In this document: in pieces, positions 34,768 through 47,800 of the stretch
Numbering within the stretch: position 1 is the stretch's first letter
How the letters are laid out: each line of letters starts with the position of its first letter
Source of the DNA: Apostichopus japonicus
Taxonomy: Eukaryota; Echinodermata; Holothuroidea; Aspidochirotida; Stichopodidae
Reading direction: 5' to 3'
DNA: 64,000 nucleotides
Assembly: GCF_037975245.1 (NCBI RefSeq)
Contig: NC_092571.1
Location: forward strand, 855,501-919,500
The notes under the pieces: model-generated
Seen by the model: only the letters and a program-made list of their open reading frames with translations
What the model was told of the DNA's origin: nothing
Database searches by the model: none
Made by a program: the position numbers and the translations under genes

Positions 34768-35805
34768 TTCTAGCTTCTCCATTAAGTATTACGTTCCACC
34801 ATGTATGATAAGAGGAAGCTGTGCATGGACTTACACTAAGCATTTGCTATCTTAAGAAACCTGTGCAATGATAATAAATGCTATGGAATGTGTGTGTGTG
34901 TATATATATATATATAATACATGACAACCATGCTCTATATCTCAAGAAATCATTGTAATGGGTACAAAACTACTTTGCTGCTCAATTAACAGCCAGTAAA
35001 TTTTTGTGTAAGTACACAAAGACAATTTGGTGATTACTGTTTCCTTCATAACCTTGCAACAGATAGCAGAGGCTACTCTAACATCAAGGTATATCCAGCT
35101 GCTCACACAACCACATTAAACCATGGAAGTGAAAATGAAATGGTAAGTTTGATAACCCTACCCCCCCTCTTTTCACCACCACCACCACCCTTCTGGCCTC
35201 TCTCCACCTCAGTTAACTGTACTTGATGATATCACTCTCCCTGTTTATACTTTACTGTATCACACAAATGCGCATATTCTTTATCATTTCAATCACAGCT
35301 ATACTGATTTCCTTTGAAGGGTTAGTGGGAAGAAAGTTATAGATACTGGTAGGCACTGCCTGATGATAAAAGTTGTTATTTTACATATCTTAAAGAGATG
35401 GCATGATTTGCAGTTGCTTCACAAGTATTCATTTATATTTTGCAATTTGTTTGATAGCATTTATGAAAGACACAGGCGATTTATGATCTCAAACTTTAAT
35501 ACGGTTACATCAAAACTGACACTTGCTAGTGAGGATGTTCCCTTAAAATTGGCCTCTTTTTGTAGATATGATAATAATTCAAGAATTATCTAGCTCTGCT
35601 GTTTGAGCTACATCATCATCATTGAGGATACTTGCTAGCATGGCTATGCTGTTCTCTTTAATTTGGCATACCTGTACAAATCACATATATTCTGATAATT
35701 TCATGGCTTGTAATTTATCTGGCTTTCCTTACAGGTAATGTATTACTAGTCTGGTTTTATTCAGCATATATATGTGAATGATAGAAGGTGTTAGTTAGTG
35801 GTGGG
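34768..35805. other. Upstream region of the ATPase gene
   Basis: No coding is recognised. A (GT)n(TA)n microsatellite lies at 34891-34917. A 5' untranslated exon and promoter of the ATPase gene may lie here, but I see no decisive signal. Confidence 0.4.
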
Positions 35806-35856
35806 ATGGCAGACACCCAATCTCTAAAACCTGAACAGTATACTTCAAATTGTAAT
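35806..35856 (+). CDS. ATP13A3: ATPase exon 1 (residues 1-17)
   Basis: [17 protein letters not shown] followed by donor gtgagt, phase 0. It joins exon 2 without a frame change. The short polar N-terminus before the first hydrophobic segment fits the family. The start is inferred from the ATG and the fitting donor, not from similarity. Confidence 0.72.
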
Positions 35857-38800
35857 GTGAGTAAAGCCATACAGTAGCGTACATCATCACATTTTTATGT
35901 GAATAATTGAAGTATACCAAGCTGTGACATCGTTGCTTCTGAGGTAGCTCTGTGCGTACTAGGAAGGTGGATTTAATCCTTCATAAAACTCCATCTTCAC
36001 TACTGAAGCAGTTTGTTTTGAAAGCTGGAAACCAGAACAGGTTTTTTGGTGTTGCAATTTATGATATTTTTATTTGTAATGCAATATATATTGTTTTGAA
36101 ATTTTATGAATGTTTTTTGTTGTTTGTTTCTTCAGCTTGTGACTGGTTATAGAATTTATCTACCAAAGCTTGTAGTCAATTACATCTTTACCATAATTTC
36201 ACTCGGCTTTCTTCAACTTGTTTTCTATTGGAAACCGGTTTGGCATTTGAAGTGTACTTCTACAAAATGCCAATTAAGGGAGGCAACTGTGGTTCTCATC
36301 CAGGTTTGTTGGTTTTGTTTTTGTAATTTACTTACCCATCCATTTGTCTGCCCACCCAATGCCCCGCCCCTCCCCTACCCCCTTCCATCTGTCTCCCTCT
36401 ATGCTGCCATTGGCACAAATACCATCATGTCATCCTTTGTGTGCCAGATGTCAGGAAAGCACCCCCTTATTTTATCAGGAGAACAATTTGGGCAGCAGAA
36501 ATTTAGCTTCTGTTCTCAATTTTAATTCTGTATTTGTATTCCTTTAGTGTTCTTTGAATTTCAATGTAAAGAATACAGCAAGAAGCTCTGCCATTGGTGT
36601 CCTTTGAATATTTAAGTTTGTGCCCTGGTAGTGGGGTTCTCTAAGTTTACTGTGCCATCAGTTACGATGACATCTATCCTGTACTGTGCCATCAGTTACA
36701 ATGACATCTATCCTATACTGTGCCATCAGTTACGATGACATCTATCCTGTACTGTGCCATCAGTTACAATGACATTTATCATGCACATCTTTTGTTTCTC
36801 CTATTCACTCTGCAGAATCAGTTTCATGAGAGTTTTGTTGAAAATGTGAAGTGCCGTAAAATCCAACTACCACTGACAAGCATATTACCTGACCAGAGTA
36901 ATGAATGTCCTGATGAAGTTTTCAGTGAAAGGTTAGATTTCCTGCCATTGTTGCATATCTCACAGCTGACTTCCAAGACAACTTACTGAAGTTACCTTGC
37001 AGCATTGTACATACACATGCAGGATTCTGCATTCAGGACTCACAAATTCAGGATTCTGCATCCAGGACCCAAGACACCCTGCCAGGGATACAAAACCTTC
37101 AAACTGAATGCAAGGTTTTAAGGACAAAATCTTGCACTTACACAATCTGAATTGAAACACAAACCTTGTCTGAAAACACATTATTACATAAATGTAAATT
37201 TTCTTCCTCAAAATAACCAGCTCTACTTCAAATATCTTAAAGTTGATATGGTGGACTAAAGAAACCTAGAACAATATTAATCAGCTGTGAGTCCCGATTC
37301 ATCGGAACATTACTAACAATGTTTCCGTTATGCTGATTTTGCGCACTAAAAACGAAGAAGGGATGGCTCCTTGTCTGCAAGCATTCTTGTATACTTCCAT
37401 ACTTGCAAAGGGTGCTGTTGAAGGTTGATCAGGACTGGCAATGTTACTTTCTACTGTTTTAAGAAAGCAATTCTGTTTTGTAGACTACCATGTGTGTCAA
37501 AGGTCATTTCAGGTCTGGATTAGTCAAATTTTGAACCTTGTTAACATGGTAACTTGAGACTTCAAGCTTAAATAAAGGTCTACATACTATGTAGGTAGAT
37601 TTTTTTCTGGTGTGTGTGTGTGTGTGGAGGCGAAAGTGCACAGAAATCTCAAAGTTAGTTTTAAACCGATGTAAACAGGATAACTTGAAAAGTACAGCTG
37701 GATGAACTTTTCAATAGTCCTTTAAATTCAATGTTCTAAGTACAAAAATGTAGTGGCTTTTTTTTCTTTCTGTGGAGTATTTATTTGAGGTTGGTAAACA
37801 AAGCCTTAAAAACATTTGATGCTCAAAATGTGTGATGTCATATATGGTAATTTGATCCATTTGATTGAATGCAAGAACCCTATTTCTTTCTGGTTTGGCT
37901 GTTGGTTTAGTATTTCAGTACTGTTATGCTTCCTTTCCTGTATTCACTTCCTACTAATAACAACGTTTGCAGGCTTACAAACTTTAACACAATCGAAAGT
38001 CGACGACGTTGTGAACAGTGGCCTTGTTTCACATCACATGACTGAAAATCAATTATTCTATACAGCTGTTACTGGACTGTATTGTTTGACCTAATTTCTG
38101 TTGGGTCAATAATATATGCATGTGTCTTGCATACTAAATTGTCTTAATGTTTCATAGCTACATATAGCATGCATACTAAATGTTCTTAATGTTTCATAGC
38201 TATATATGGCATGCATGCATACTAAATTGTTAAATTAACCTTCTTCACATTTATCTACAACATATACTTCTAGGTCACTGTACAGCTTGTGCCAAAGGGT
38301 GCTGCTCGTTCTGTTTCACTATATAGCTAATTTAATATGAGTCTGCTCTAGAAATATCTGTACATATACCTAGTCAGTATCCAGTGTCCATGCCTCCTCT
38401 CATTTCCCATATAATTCCATTCCTCAATCCTTACTTTACCCCTAATCATTTGTCCCCTTGCTTATCTACCCCCTCTCACTGCTCTTTAACCCCTCCCTTA
38501 CCCCCCCCCCCAGCTAAGTTTCCCTTGAGAGTTTTAAAATATAATAGTCTATTAACAATACAACTACGAATTCTCAGATTGTGTATACATAGTTGAATTG
38601 TTGCTTCTTGGAATGAACACATGTAGAAGAAAAATTGGAAGTTGTATGAAAAAGCATCTGCAAAGTTCCTAAAAAAGTTAGTGTTGTGTACTAATTCCTA
38701 AATATATCCCACCCATCACTTGCCCAGTTTGATTTTAGTGACCATTCTTCATTAGATTCATATAGCTACAGTAATCAATGCTATTCTAGCTATCATATTA

Positions 38801-41800
38801 GAAGTCATCTGAATATTTCTACCAACACATGGAGGTGTTTCTTTGATATCCCATCAACCTTTGCTGAACTCATATTGGATTTTGCATTTAGTGAATTTGA
38901 ATGAAACCCAAACATAATTTTTTTATATCAATGATTTCATTATATTTGCAATATTTATGATTTTGTTCCATGTTATGTATGAATTAATTGATGGATTGAG
39001 ACTCATTGTAAATGTTGTAGACTATCCCTTTTAGAACTGAAACTAGTGAGATAGAACGAAGGTAACACTCACTTTAAGCAGCGGGGGGTGCATTGGCAAC
39101 ATAATGACTCTTGTCATTAAGTGCAATGTAATGGATATTACATTACATTAGCACTAATGCAATAGCACTGACTTTTACTAATTCATAACAAATATTATAA
39201 AATTTCATAGCAAATATGCTTAGCCTGGCCTATGCTATATATAAAACATGGGGCCAAAATGATTTATTGTTATTAATTGTTGAGGATAATTTAGCATTTG
39301 TGGTAAGAAGAAATTTGAGTGAGTCTGGGATTAAATGAGATATTATTATGAAAGTCAAAAGCTATATATAGTATTCATGAAGAAGGATATTGTAGTTTGA
39401 TCTTGGCTGTGTTGCAGATATTCAATTGTTTTCAAATAATTAGATAGAAAAGTTAGTTAACACATTTGCTTTAATTTAGTTCAGTGTTTGTTTGTAGTCA
39501 ATAGTCATTGCTATTTACCAACCACAGTAGAGTCTGCTAACCTTGAGGAAGCAAAATATCAAATTTCAAATTTAATGCATTAAAAGTCTTTTAGCTTGCA
39601 ATGCACATTAGAAAGCATATTCTTCAGACTGTTCCCGTGTTTAACATTTAACTCAAGGTACACAATTAATAACATATTATTGTTCTTTAACTGTAACTTA
39701 CAGGCTGGATAATATTTAAGTGTCACTGGTCGGTCCAAGGGTTAACCTTGCAAACCAGGCCATGCTCTTTTAGGTAACCAAGCATTAATCTTAGTTTAGT
39801 TTCATGAAACCTTCAATTGAATACCAAAATAACCCCTGAACTAACCCTGAGACTTCATTTGTACTAATTATGCCATAAAACATATTGAATTCAATTTTTC
39901 TGTTTTATTGTGTAAAGGCATATATCTGTCTTGGGTGCTCACAGTAGTAATTTGTTTTTATAGATTGATGTTTTTGTACTAATGCTTGACAAGGTTTTCC
40001 TTTCTTTTGCTTCCATGGGTGTGTCATTTTCCCATCATGCTCTGTTTCTACTTGTAACCCTATTGCATCATGCTGGGTGCCTTACACTCATAACTACTCT
40101 ACATCCATGGATACCACTAAAGCTTGGTTCATTACAGCATCAGTGAACAAGCAGTGGACATAGCCTCGGCCAAAGCACAGCCTAAGAAATGTCACCACAG
40201 TATACTGCCCTCTAGTGGGGAATCAGATATTGATGATGATCGTAGAGCTCTGATTCGGCCTACAAAACAGTTGGTAAGTGGAAAGATCCCTCAGGGGTTG
40301 GCATTTTGATTTCAGATTTTGGAAAACCGCAAAACATAAATCCTTCCTTAGCTTCACTTTGTATCAATGTGTTAGTCAAATAGAACTAATTTGCATAAAA
40401 CTTAGTAAAACTCTGTTGAAAATTGCACCTTTGCTTCTTCTGTACGACTATTGTTTCTAAATCATTTGTGGTTATGTTTATAGCCTGTTCTATCAACACT
40501 ATCTACCAAACCTGCACCAGTTACTACACCGCAGCAAACCATCAATAGTTTCTGAGCTGCTAATACTTGTAAAACTATTCTCAATTTCACAAGTGTTCAC
40601 CTTAGTGAGGTGCAAAGCTCCACATTTTGTTTCTTGTGGCAGTATGAGGTTATTTGAGGTCAAGGAAGATAACTAAAGCTTAGATAAACTTCATCCTTAT
40701 CATGTGAATCCACCTTAAAAGAGCACAAACAGTTCAATAGTCAACAGAGGACAACAGACCCCAAAGTCTTAAAATGTAGTAAACACTATACCCCCCCCCC
40801 CCTTATTAAAGCAAATATTAGCATACCTAGCAAATGGATTAACCTTTAGTACAAGAAATCTAAATGTTATGAAGGAGGTCAGCAGAGATCAACGGCCAGA
40901 AAGCTTTGAAATATGATGGGTCCAATAATAGAGTTTGGATGAAATTCATTCTTGTTGTGTAGATTCACTTTAGTAACAGAAAGCTTTTGTTAACTGTGGA
41001 GGTCAAAAGTCATGCAGGGATTGAGTTACTGTAGTGTTCAAATTTGTTGTAGCAGTCTTGAAGGCTCTAAAAGTTGTATATATAAAATAGTATGATTTCT
41101 GTGTAAAAAAACATCAATAGACTTGTATAGCAATATGAACATTTTGAATAGCATAATGCGATATGATACTGGATAAATTATTCCCCGTCATGTGACATCA
41201 AAACATGAAAATGTTGTGTGCAATGTGCAGTATTACATTAAATGTTGTCACATAAAACTTGGCAAGGGATCAGTAATCCGATTGGCTGTCAGGTTTTATT
41301 TTGATTTATGTTTTAGTGAGGTTTTCCTTTTTGTGTTATTGAAGAGGGCTTAATGAAGATAATAACTGTGCATCTTGTTACACTGTCAATATGAATAGAA
41401 TTATGGGACTTAAAAAGTTAGTGTTTTGGTAACAATTCCAATCAAGGATTCTTTAAAAAGAGGCAAATCAGAAGAAGAGAACAGAACAGAAAATTACAGT
41501 AAAACCATTTTTTCCCCTTATATTTTGGAAAGTAAGGATATTTCAGAAAGTTCTGTTGGAAATTGACAATTGAATTTATTTTTCACCTTTTTAGCCAGAT
41601 GGAGAATTTCAGTTTATCTTCTTTGAACACAAGAAGGGAGTTTACTACTGGAATCCAGTATTTCAAGGCTTCCTACCTCTTCAGGGTCTGGAAAGGCAAA
41701 CAGAATTATCAGCATTTTATGATAAACTTAAAGGCTATTCCAAAGAAGATCAAGCCATAAGGTAAGCCATCTTTACTACCAGGGCTTGGTGGGATGGTCA

Positions 41801-44800
41801 GTTACATTATAGGGATGCACCGGATCCAAATTTTTGGATCCGGCCGGAACCGGATTTTGCCGGATAGTACATGAAATCCGGCCGGAACCGGATTTTTCAT
41901 TACACAAAAGAAAATCATTAATAAGAAGTAGAAGTATGAAACAAGGAGCAAATCTTAGGTCAGACCATTGAGAAAATTAAATTAAACATTACTTTGAATA
42001 TTTTTATTAATTTTTGGAAATAGTTTACATTGATTTAAGTTAATACCAACACCTTTTTAAGAAATAATTCAGGCCAGATTTTGAAAAAGATCCGGCCGGA
42101 TTTTGAGAAATATCCGGACCCGGATAATTGCTCACTATCCGGCCGGATAGTCCGGCCGGACCGGATATCCGGTGCATCCCTGAGTTACAACATTTAGAAC
42201 ATTAACTACATACAAGGAAAAAGCATTCTAAGTTTATTCCATGGTCCACATAATATTGTATGATTGATTTAACGAAACCTTGATTGATGGAGAAATGGAT
42301 TGATAGATTAGGTTGATTGGTAGATTTCGGTATTAGTTGATTGATTGATCAGACGGTTGATCAAGTTGACTTTCTGAGAAGTACACAGATATTTAATCTG
42401 GTATTTGTTATTTAATCTGGTAATCTGGTATATTTGTTGCATGTATTATATTTCAATTTCAGGCAAGGAGTTTATGGACTAAACGAGATACTCATCGAGG
42501 TGAAATCCTATTTCAAACTTTTTGTGGAGGAGGTAATTTCTTACCAATATATCTTCAGTCCTATCATTTGCATATAAAGGCTCCTTTGTTTTTCCTTTAC
42601 ACAAATCAGTCAAATGTTAACATAGCTTTCTAAAAAAAGATTGTTTGTGTGTGTGTTAACGTTGAGGTAAATGTGTGAAATGGTGGATTAATATATAATT
42701 TCTAAAATCTGTGAGTGAGAGTACTATGGAGGTACAAAGCTAAACAATCAAAGACTGAAATGCATTCAGTTTGTATTAATCAATAGCCTGGCTAATCATT
42801 GACAGATTTGACGATACATGTTGACATTTCACCACTGATCTTTGCAGTCAACAATTCTAGACAAACAAAGTCAGTACTCGAATGTCTCTCCTCAACGCAT
42901 CATTTGTCACGGTTGATCTATGATTTCACCTGCTAGGAAAGCTTTCCTGTTTTAGTAGCGAATGTGCTAGAGAGCCCATAATTAATGTTATAGACATATT
43001 ACTGTTTTGTCTTCTTTATGTTGATGAAATTAACATTAATTATGAACTGTCTGATCCACACCTCAATGTCTTTGCGATTCTTGGAGGTGTAGTGTTTACT
43101 AAGAGTACCTTACATCCCATTTATATATCACATTGTCTCCAAATTTACTTTGACCTGGATCATGCTTCCTGTCTGTTGTTTTCAACTAGTTAGTTAATGC
43201 TGACCACCTATGGCTGTCATTCAACTGAGATAAAAATTTGATCATTTTTTATTTATATTTATTTTTGCACAGTATTATTTTGTTTCATGTAACTATTTAA
43301 ATTGTGTCTTTTTTCTGTTGACAGATTCTGAATCCATTCTACATTTTCCAGATATTCAGTATGATTCTGTGGGGTTTTGAGAATTATTACTATTATGCAG
43401 CTTGCATTGTGGCCATCTTGATCATCTCCATTTGTATTTCACTCTATGAAACTAAGAAGGTACGCTAGTATATGTGATAAGACAAAAATCGTCCACAGTT
43501 AAGGCAATGTCTTGTGAAAAAAGGTATATTAATTCAATCTTTTGACACAAGAAAGTTATGTGTCAATATTTTATCCCTCTTTATTTTGATGTGCACAACT
43601 CTGTGACTATTAACATGTGTGGCTTACCACACTATGAATATTTGTGGGAATGGAAACCACTAATCGTTTTTGGGTTTGATCTGGCAACAGCATTTGACTG
43701 ATCTCATTACAGCACATTAGCCAAAGAAGTCTTGGCTTTTCTTTATAAATAATTACTCATTATTTATGATTTACAAAACCCTCACATAGAAAGTTCATTG
43801 ACCTTCCATATTTACTGAATTGAAATATAAATACAAAATCAACAATAAAGTAAAGTAAAGCAACTCTAGAACATTTATTTATCATGATGATTTCACTGAC
43901 CTCACACACACTAACCTTATTTGCTAGATAACAAACAAATTGCCAATCCAAAATTAGATGTCCTACAAGTAAACATACCTTTAGTTGAGGTCAAGGTATT
44001 TCATCCCATAGTGTAAGTGGCACATTGGTTGCCATGACAATTCCTTCATAGGCCTAGTTACTATGGTGACTGCAACATATCTGACCCAATTTTCAATTCT
44101 GCTGGCTTCGGTTTGGTTTTCTGTTAAGGACATGAGGACACTTATGGCAGGATCATTTAAAATCTCAACTCTTTCATGAAAGCATATGTTGATTTAGCTA
44201 TATTTTCAATGGTATTACGGTCATTGTATGGGCTGTTTTACAATCATTTGTACAATTAATTACAAAGATTACTTTATAAATTCCTTTTTTTGCAGCAATC
44301 TGTCACCTTGAGAGATATGGTCGCCCATTCTAGCACAGTCACAGTACTGAGAGAATCTGGTGGTAAGTTTGACCTTAACTAACAAAGGCTTATAAACAGA
44401 TGCCATCTGTCTATAGTATCAATCAACAGAAATTTGACTGTTAATTACCTGTTAGTTACTATTCCTATCATCAGTTTATATTGGAGATCATCATTAATCA
44501 GTGGATTGTCAGTATTCATGTAATATATAATGAAGACAACTTTAAACATCATAAACCTTGACACGATCGCTGTTACTAATATACAATCGTCGTGTTAGAT
44601 CATCAGTAAGAATCTAACCATCATCATCTAATATAGAGCAAGCACCAATTGATACAATCATTACAAACAGTAAATTACTTCCCTAACTCTAAAGTTATTT
44701 TTTCTTCATTCTTCAACTAGAGATTAAAAGCCTTGGGCAGCTCTGTCTGTCTGGATGGCTCTGTTTTGTAATTGAACCGATCTCTTTTTGAGACCAACAG

Positions 44801-47800
44801 CATATAGTGTTCTCTATTGTTTAACTGTTCTCCCATATACTAGTGTAGTATGAATAACAATGTGTCAATTCTAATAGCTGCATACATAGTAGGGACCACT
44901 CTACCAGTCAAGTGATATATTCTTTCCAAAGGCTTGTGTTAACAAAGCCACATCTATAACAAACCCTTGTTAGCAGCTGGGTGGTTTTGTTTTTACCAAT
45001 GAGTTTATTGTAATAATATTCCCTTTAGTATTGCAATTTATCCATGATGGTATTTAAATTGCTGGTAATATCAGCTGTGTAAGCAAAAACATCAATATGA
45101 ACAGCTCTACGTGTCTGCTACAGATTGATTTGGTGTTCAAGCTGTTATCCTGGATTCTCTAGCTTGATATGTGCACTGTAGCTGTTGCATAGATATGTAT
45201 GAAGTTGCCATTTCAGTCATAGTGATATGTAGTCACATGCATATGATTCTATGTATGTATATAATACAGATTGATTTGGTGTTGAATGCCTTGTCCTGGA
45301 TTGGCTAGCTTGATATGTGCACTGTAGCTGTTGCATAGATATGTATGAAGTTGCCATTTCAGTCATAGTGATATGTAGTCATATGCATATGACTCTATGT
45401 ATGTATATAATACAGATTGATTTGGTGTTGAATGCCTTGTCCTGGATTGGCTAGCTTGATATGTGCACTGTAGCTGTTGCATAGATATGTATGAAGTTTC
45501 CATTTCAGTGATAGTGATAAGTAGTCACATGCATATGACTCCTAGTATGTATATAATACAGATTGATTTGGTGTTCAAGGCCTTGTCCTGGATTGGCTAG
45601 CTTCATATGTGCACTGTAGCTGTTGCATAGATATGTATGAAGTTTCCATTACAGCCATAGTGATATGTAGTTACATGCATATGACTCTATGTACTGTATG
45701 TATAAAATACAGATTGATTAAGTGGTCAAGGCCTTGTCCTGGATTGGCTAGCTTCATATGTGCACTGTAGCTGTTGCATAGATATGTTTGAAGTTTCCAT
45801 TTCAGTGATAGTGATAAGTAGTCACATTCATGTGACTCCTAGTATGTATATAATACAGATTGATTTGGTGTTCAAGGCCTTGTCCTGGATTGGCTAGCTT
45901 CATATGTGCACTGTATCTGTTGCATTGATATGTATGAAGTTTCCATTTCAGTCATAGTGATATGTAGTTACATGCATATGACTCCTAGTATGTATATAAT
46001 ACAGATTGATTAAGTGGTCAAGGCCTTGTCCGACATTGGCTAGCTTCATATGTGCACTGTAGCTGTTGCATTGATATGTATGAAGTTTCCATTACAGTCA
46101 TAGTGATATGTAGTCATATGCATATGAATCCTAGTATGTATGTATTACTAAACAAACTCTACCAAGGAACAGAATGTTTGATAGATGGAATCATACCATA
46201 AATTAATCGATTAAACCTTTTGAGATTCAGACATTTACCTGTGTATGGTCTTACATGATAGATCACAGGAAGGCTGGTAAATATGTATCTTGCTCAAAGT
46301 TTTTCAAGTAACATTAGTGATACATATTATCTTTTCTTCATACACTTTGATAAAGTGTTTTCTATTTTTTGGGGGTTAAAATCTCTGCACTGTTCTTTTA
46401 TTGAGTCAAGTCCTCTAACAGTTGAAGAGTCAATTCTAATTAAACCCATGGTCATTGATTCTAATTAAACCCATGGTCATTGATTCTAATTAAACCCATG
46501 GTCATTGATTTGTTGCCAGCTTTCATTGAAAGAGATCATTTGTTATCCATTTCCAGAGACAGAGGAAATCAGTTCTCGCTTTCTGGTTCCCGGTGATGTC
46601 ATCTTGATACCACGTAAGGGTTGCATAATGAGCTGTGATGCCGCACTTATTACTGGAAACTGCATCGTCAACGAAAGCATGCTTACAGGTAAGCAGGGTG
46701 TGAACTTCTCATGTGATGTTGACTCGAGTCAACATCTGGCTTGATATTTGAATTAACTTGCAGATAAATGACTGATGACTTGATTTGACGATAAACTCAA
46801 ATGACGTCATCCACCGGACCGGGCGTCAATTCACAAAGATGCTTCGTTAAATCTAAGTTAATGATTACCATTAGGACTACATCTATAGTATGAAGTTTAT
46901 AAGTTGCTGTTGTATTTGACTTGTGACTTGAGTCGCAAGGAAATTGAAGTGACTTGCGACTTGAAAACAATTGACTTGTGACTGGATTTCACTTGCGATA
47001 AAATCAAATGACCTGCGACTTGACTTGAAAAAAAGTGACTGTGACTTGGTGACAACACTGGTCTCCTCCATTATATTACATAGGGTTATAGTATGGGTGG
47101 ATGTTAAATAGCAATAGTATGAGTGGATGTTACATAAGGTTATAGTATGGGTGGATGTTACATAGCAATAGTATGGGTGGTCGTTACATACGGTTCTAGT
47201 ATCGGTTGGTGAAAATATCTGAATTAAGATGTAAATTATGTAAGTCTTCAATACCCTGTTAGTGCAAACTGAAGAACCCTGTAATCTTACCAATGTTCAT
47301 ATCAAACCATAAATCAACTGAAACAATGAATTCACTAAATTTTGGCAAAAACACATACCAGGTCTGCCCATGATAGAACATTTCAACATTCATGTAAGAG
47401 ATGGACAATATTCATGTACCAATTTCCCATTTTCCGATATGTCATATTTCCATTCTATTATGGGCCCATAAATTTTATACAAAATTTCACTGTGGTTGGC
47501 AAGATTGAGTTTGTGCCCACTCCTGGATTACATCTGATTGTGTATATAACCTTTAGACTGATTACTTAAAGGAACCTAAGGTCTACCTAAGTTTGCGGAC
47601 TGGTAAATTAACATTACCTGACAATTCTGTATCCATACTAACCACACAGTCTGTACTGCAATGAAGATATAATGTTACAAGATAGGCAATATCTGCAGCA
47701 TCTGATGGTAAAATGCATTCTGCATCACAGAAGGCCTTCTCACCCGCATGCAAATATTTTACTGTTGAACGCTTCTCCATGTTAGAGAATATGACCTGTT

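Noticed and set aside
34343-34843. 166-codon minus-strand open frame
   Set aside because: Crosses the border of the TTAA element, has no similarity that I recognise and no conserved motif order.
37816-38094. Extra ATPase exon after a TTTGCAG acceptor at about 37972
   Set aside because: Inclusion between exons 3 and 4 breaks the frame or adds a stop, and the peptide does not resemble the family.
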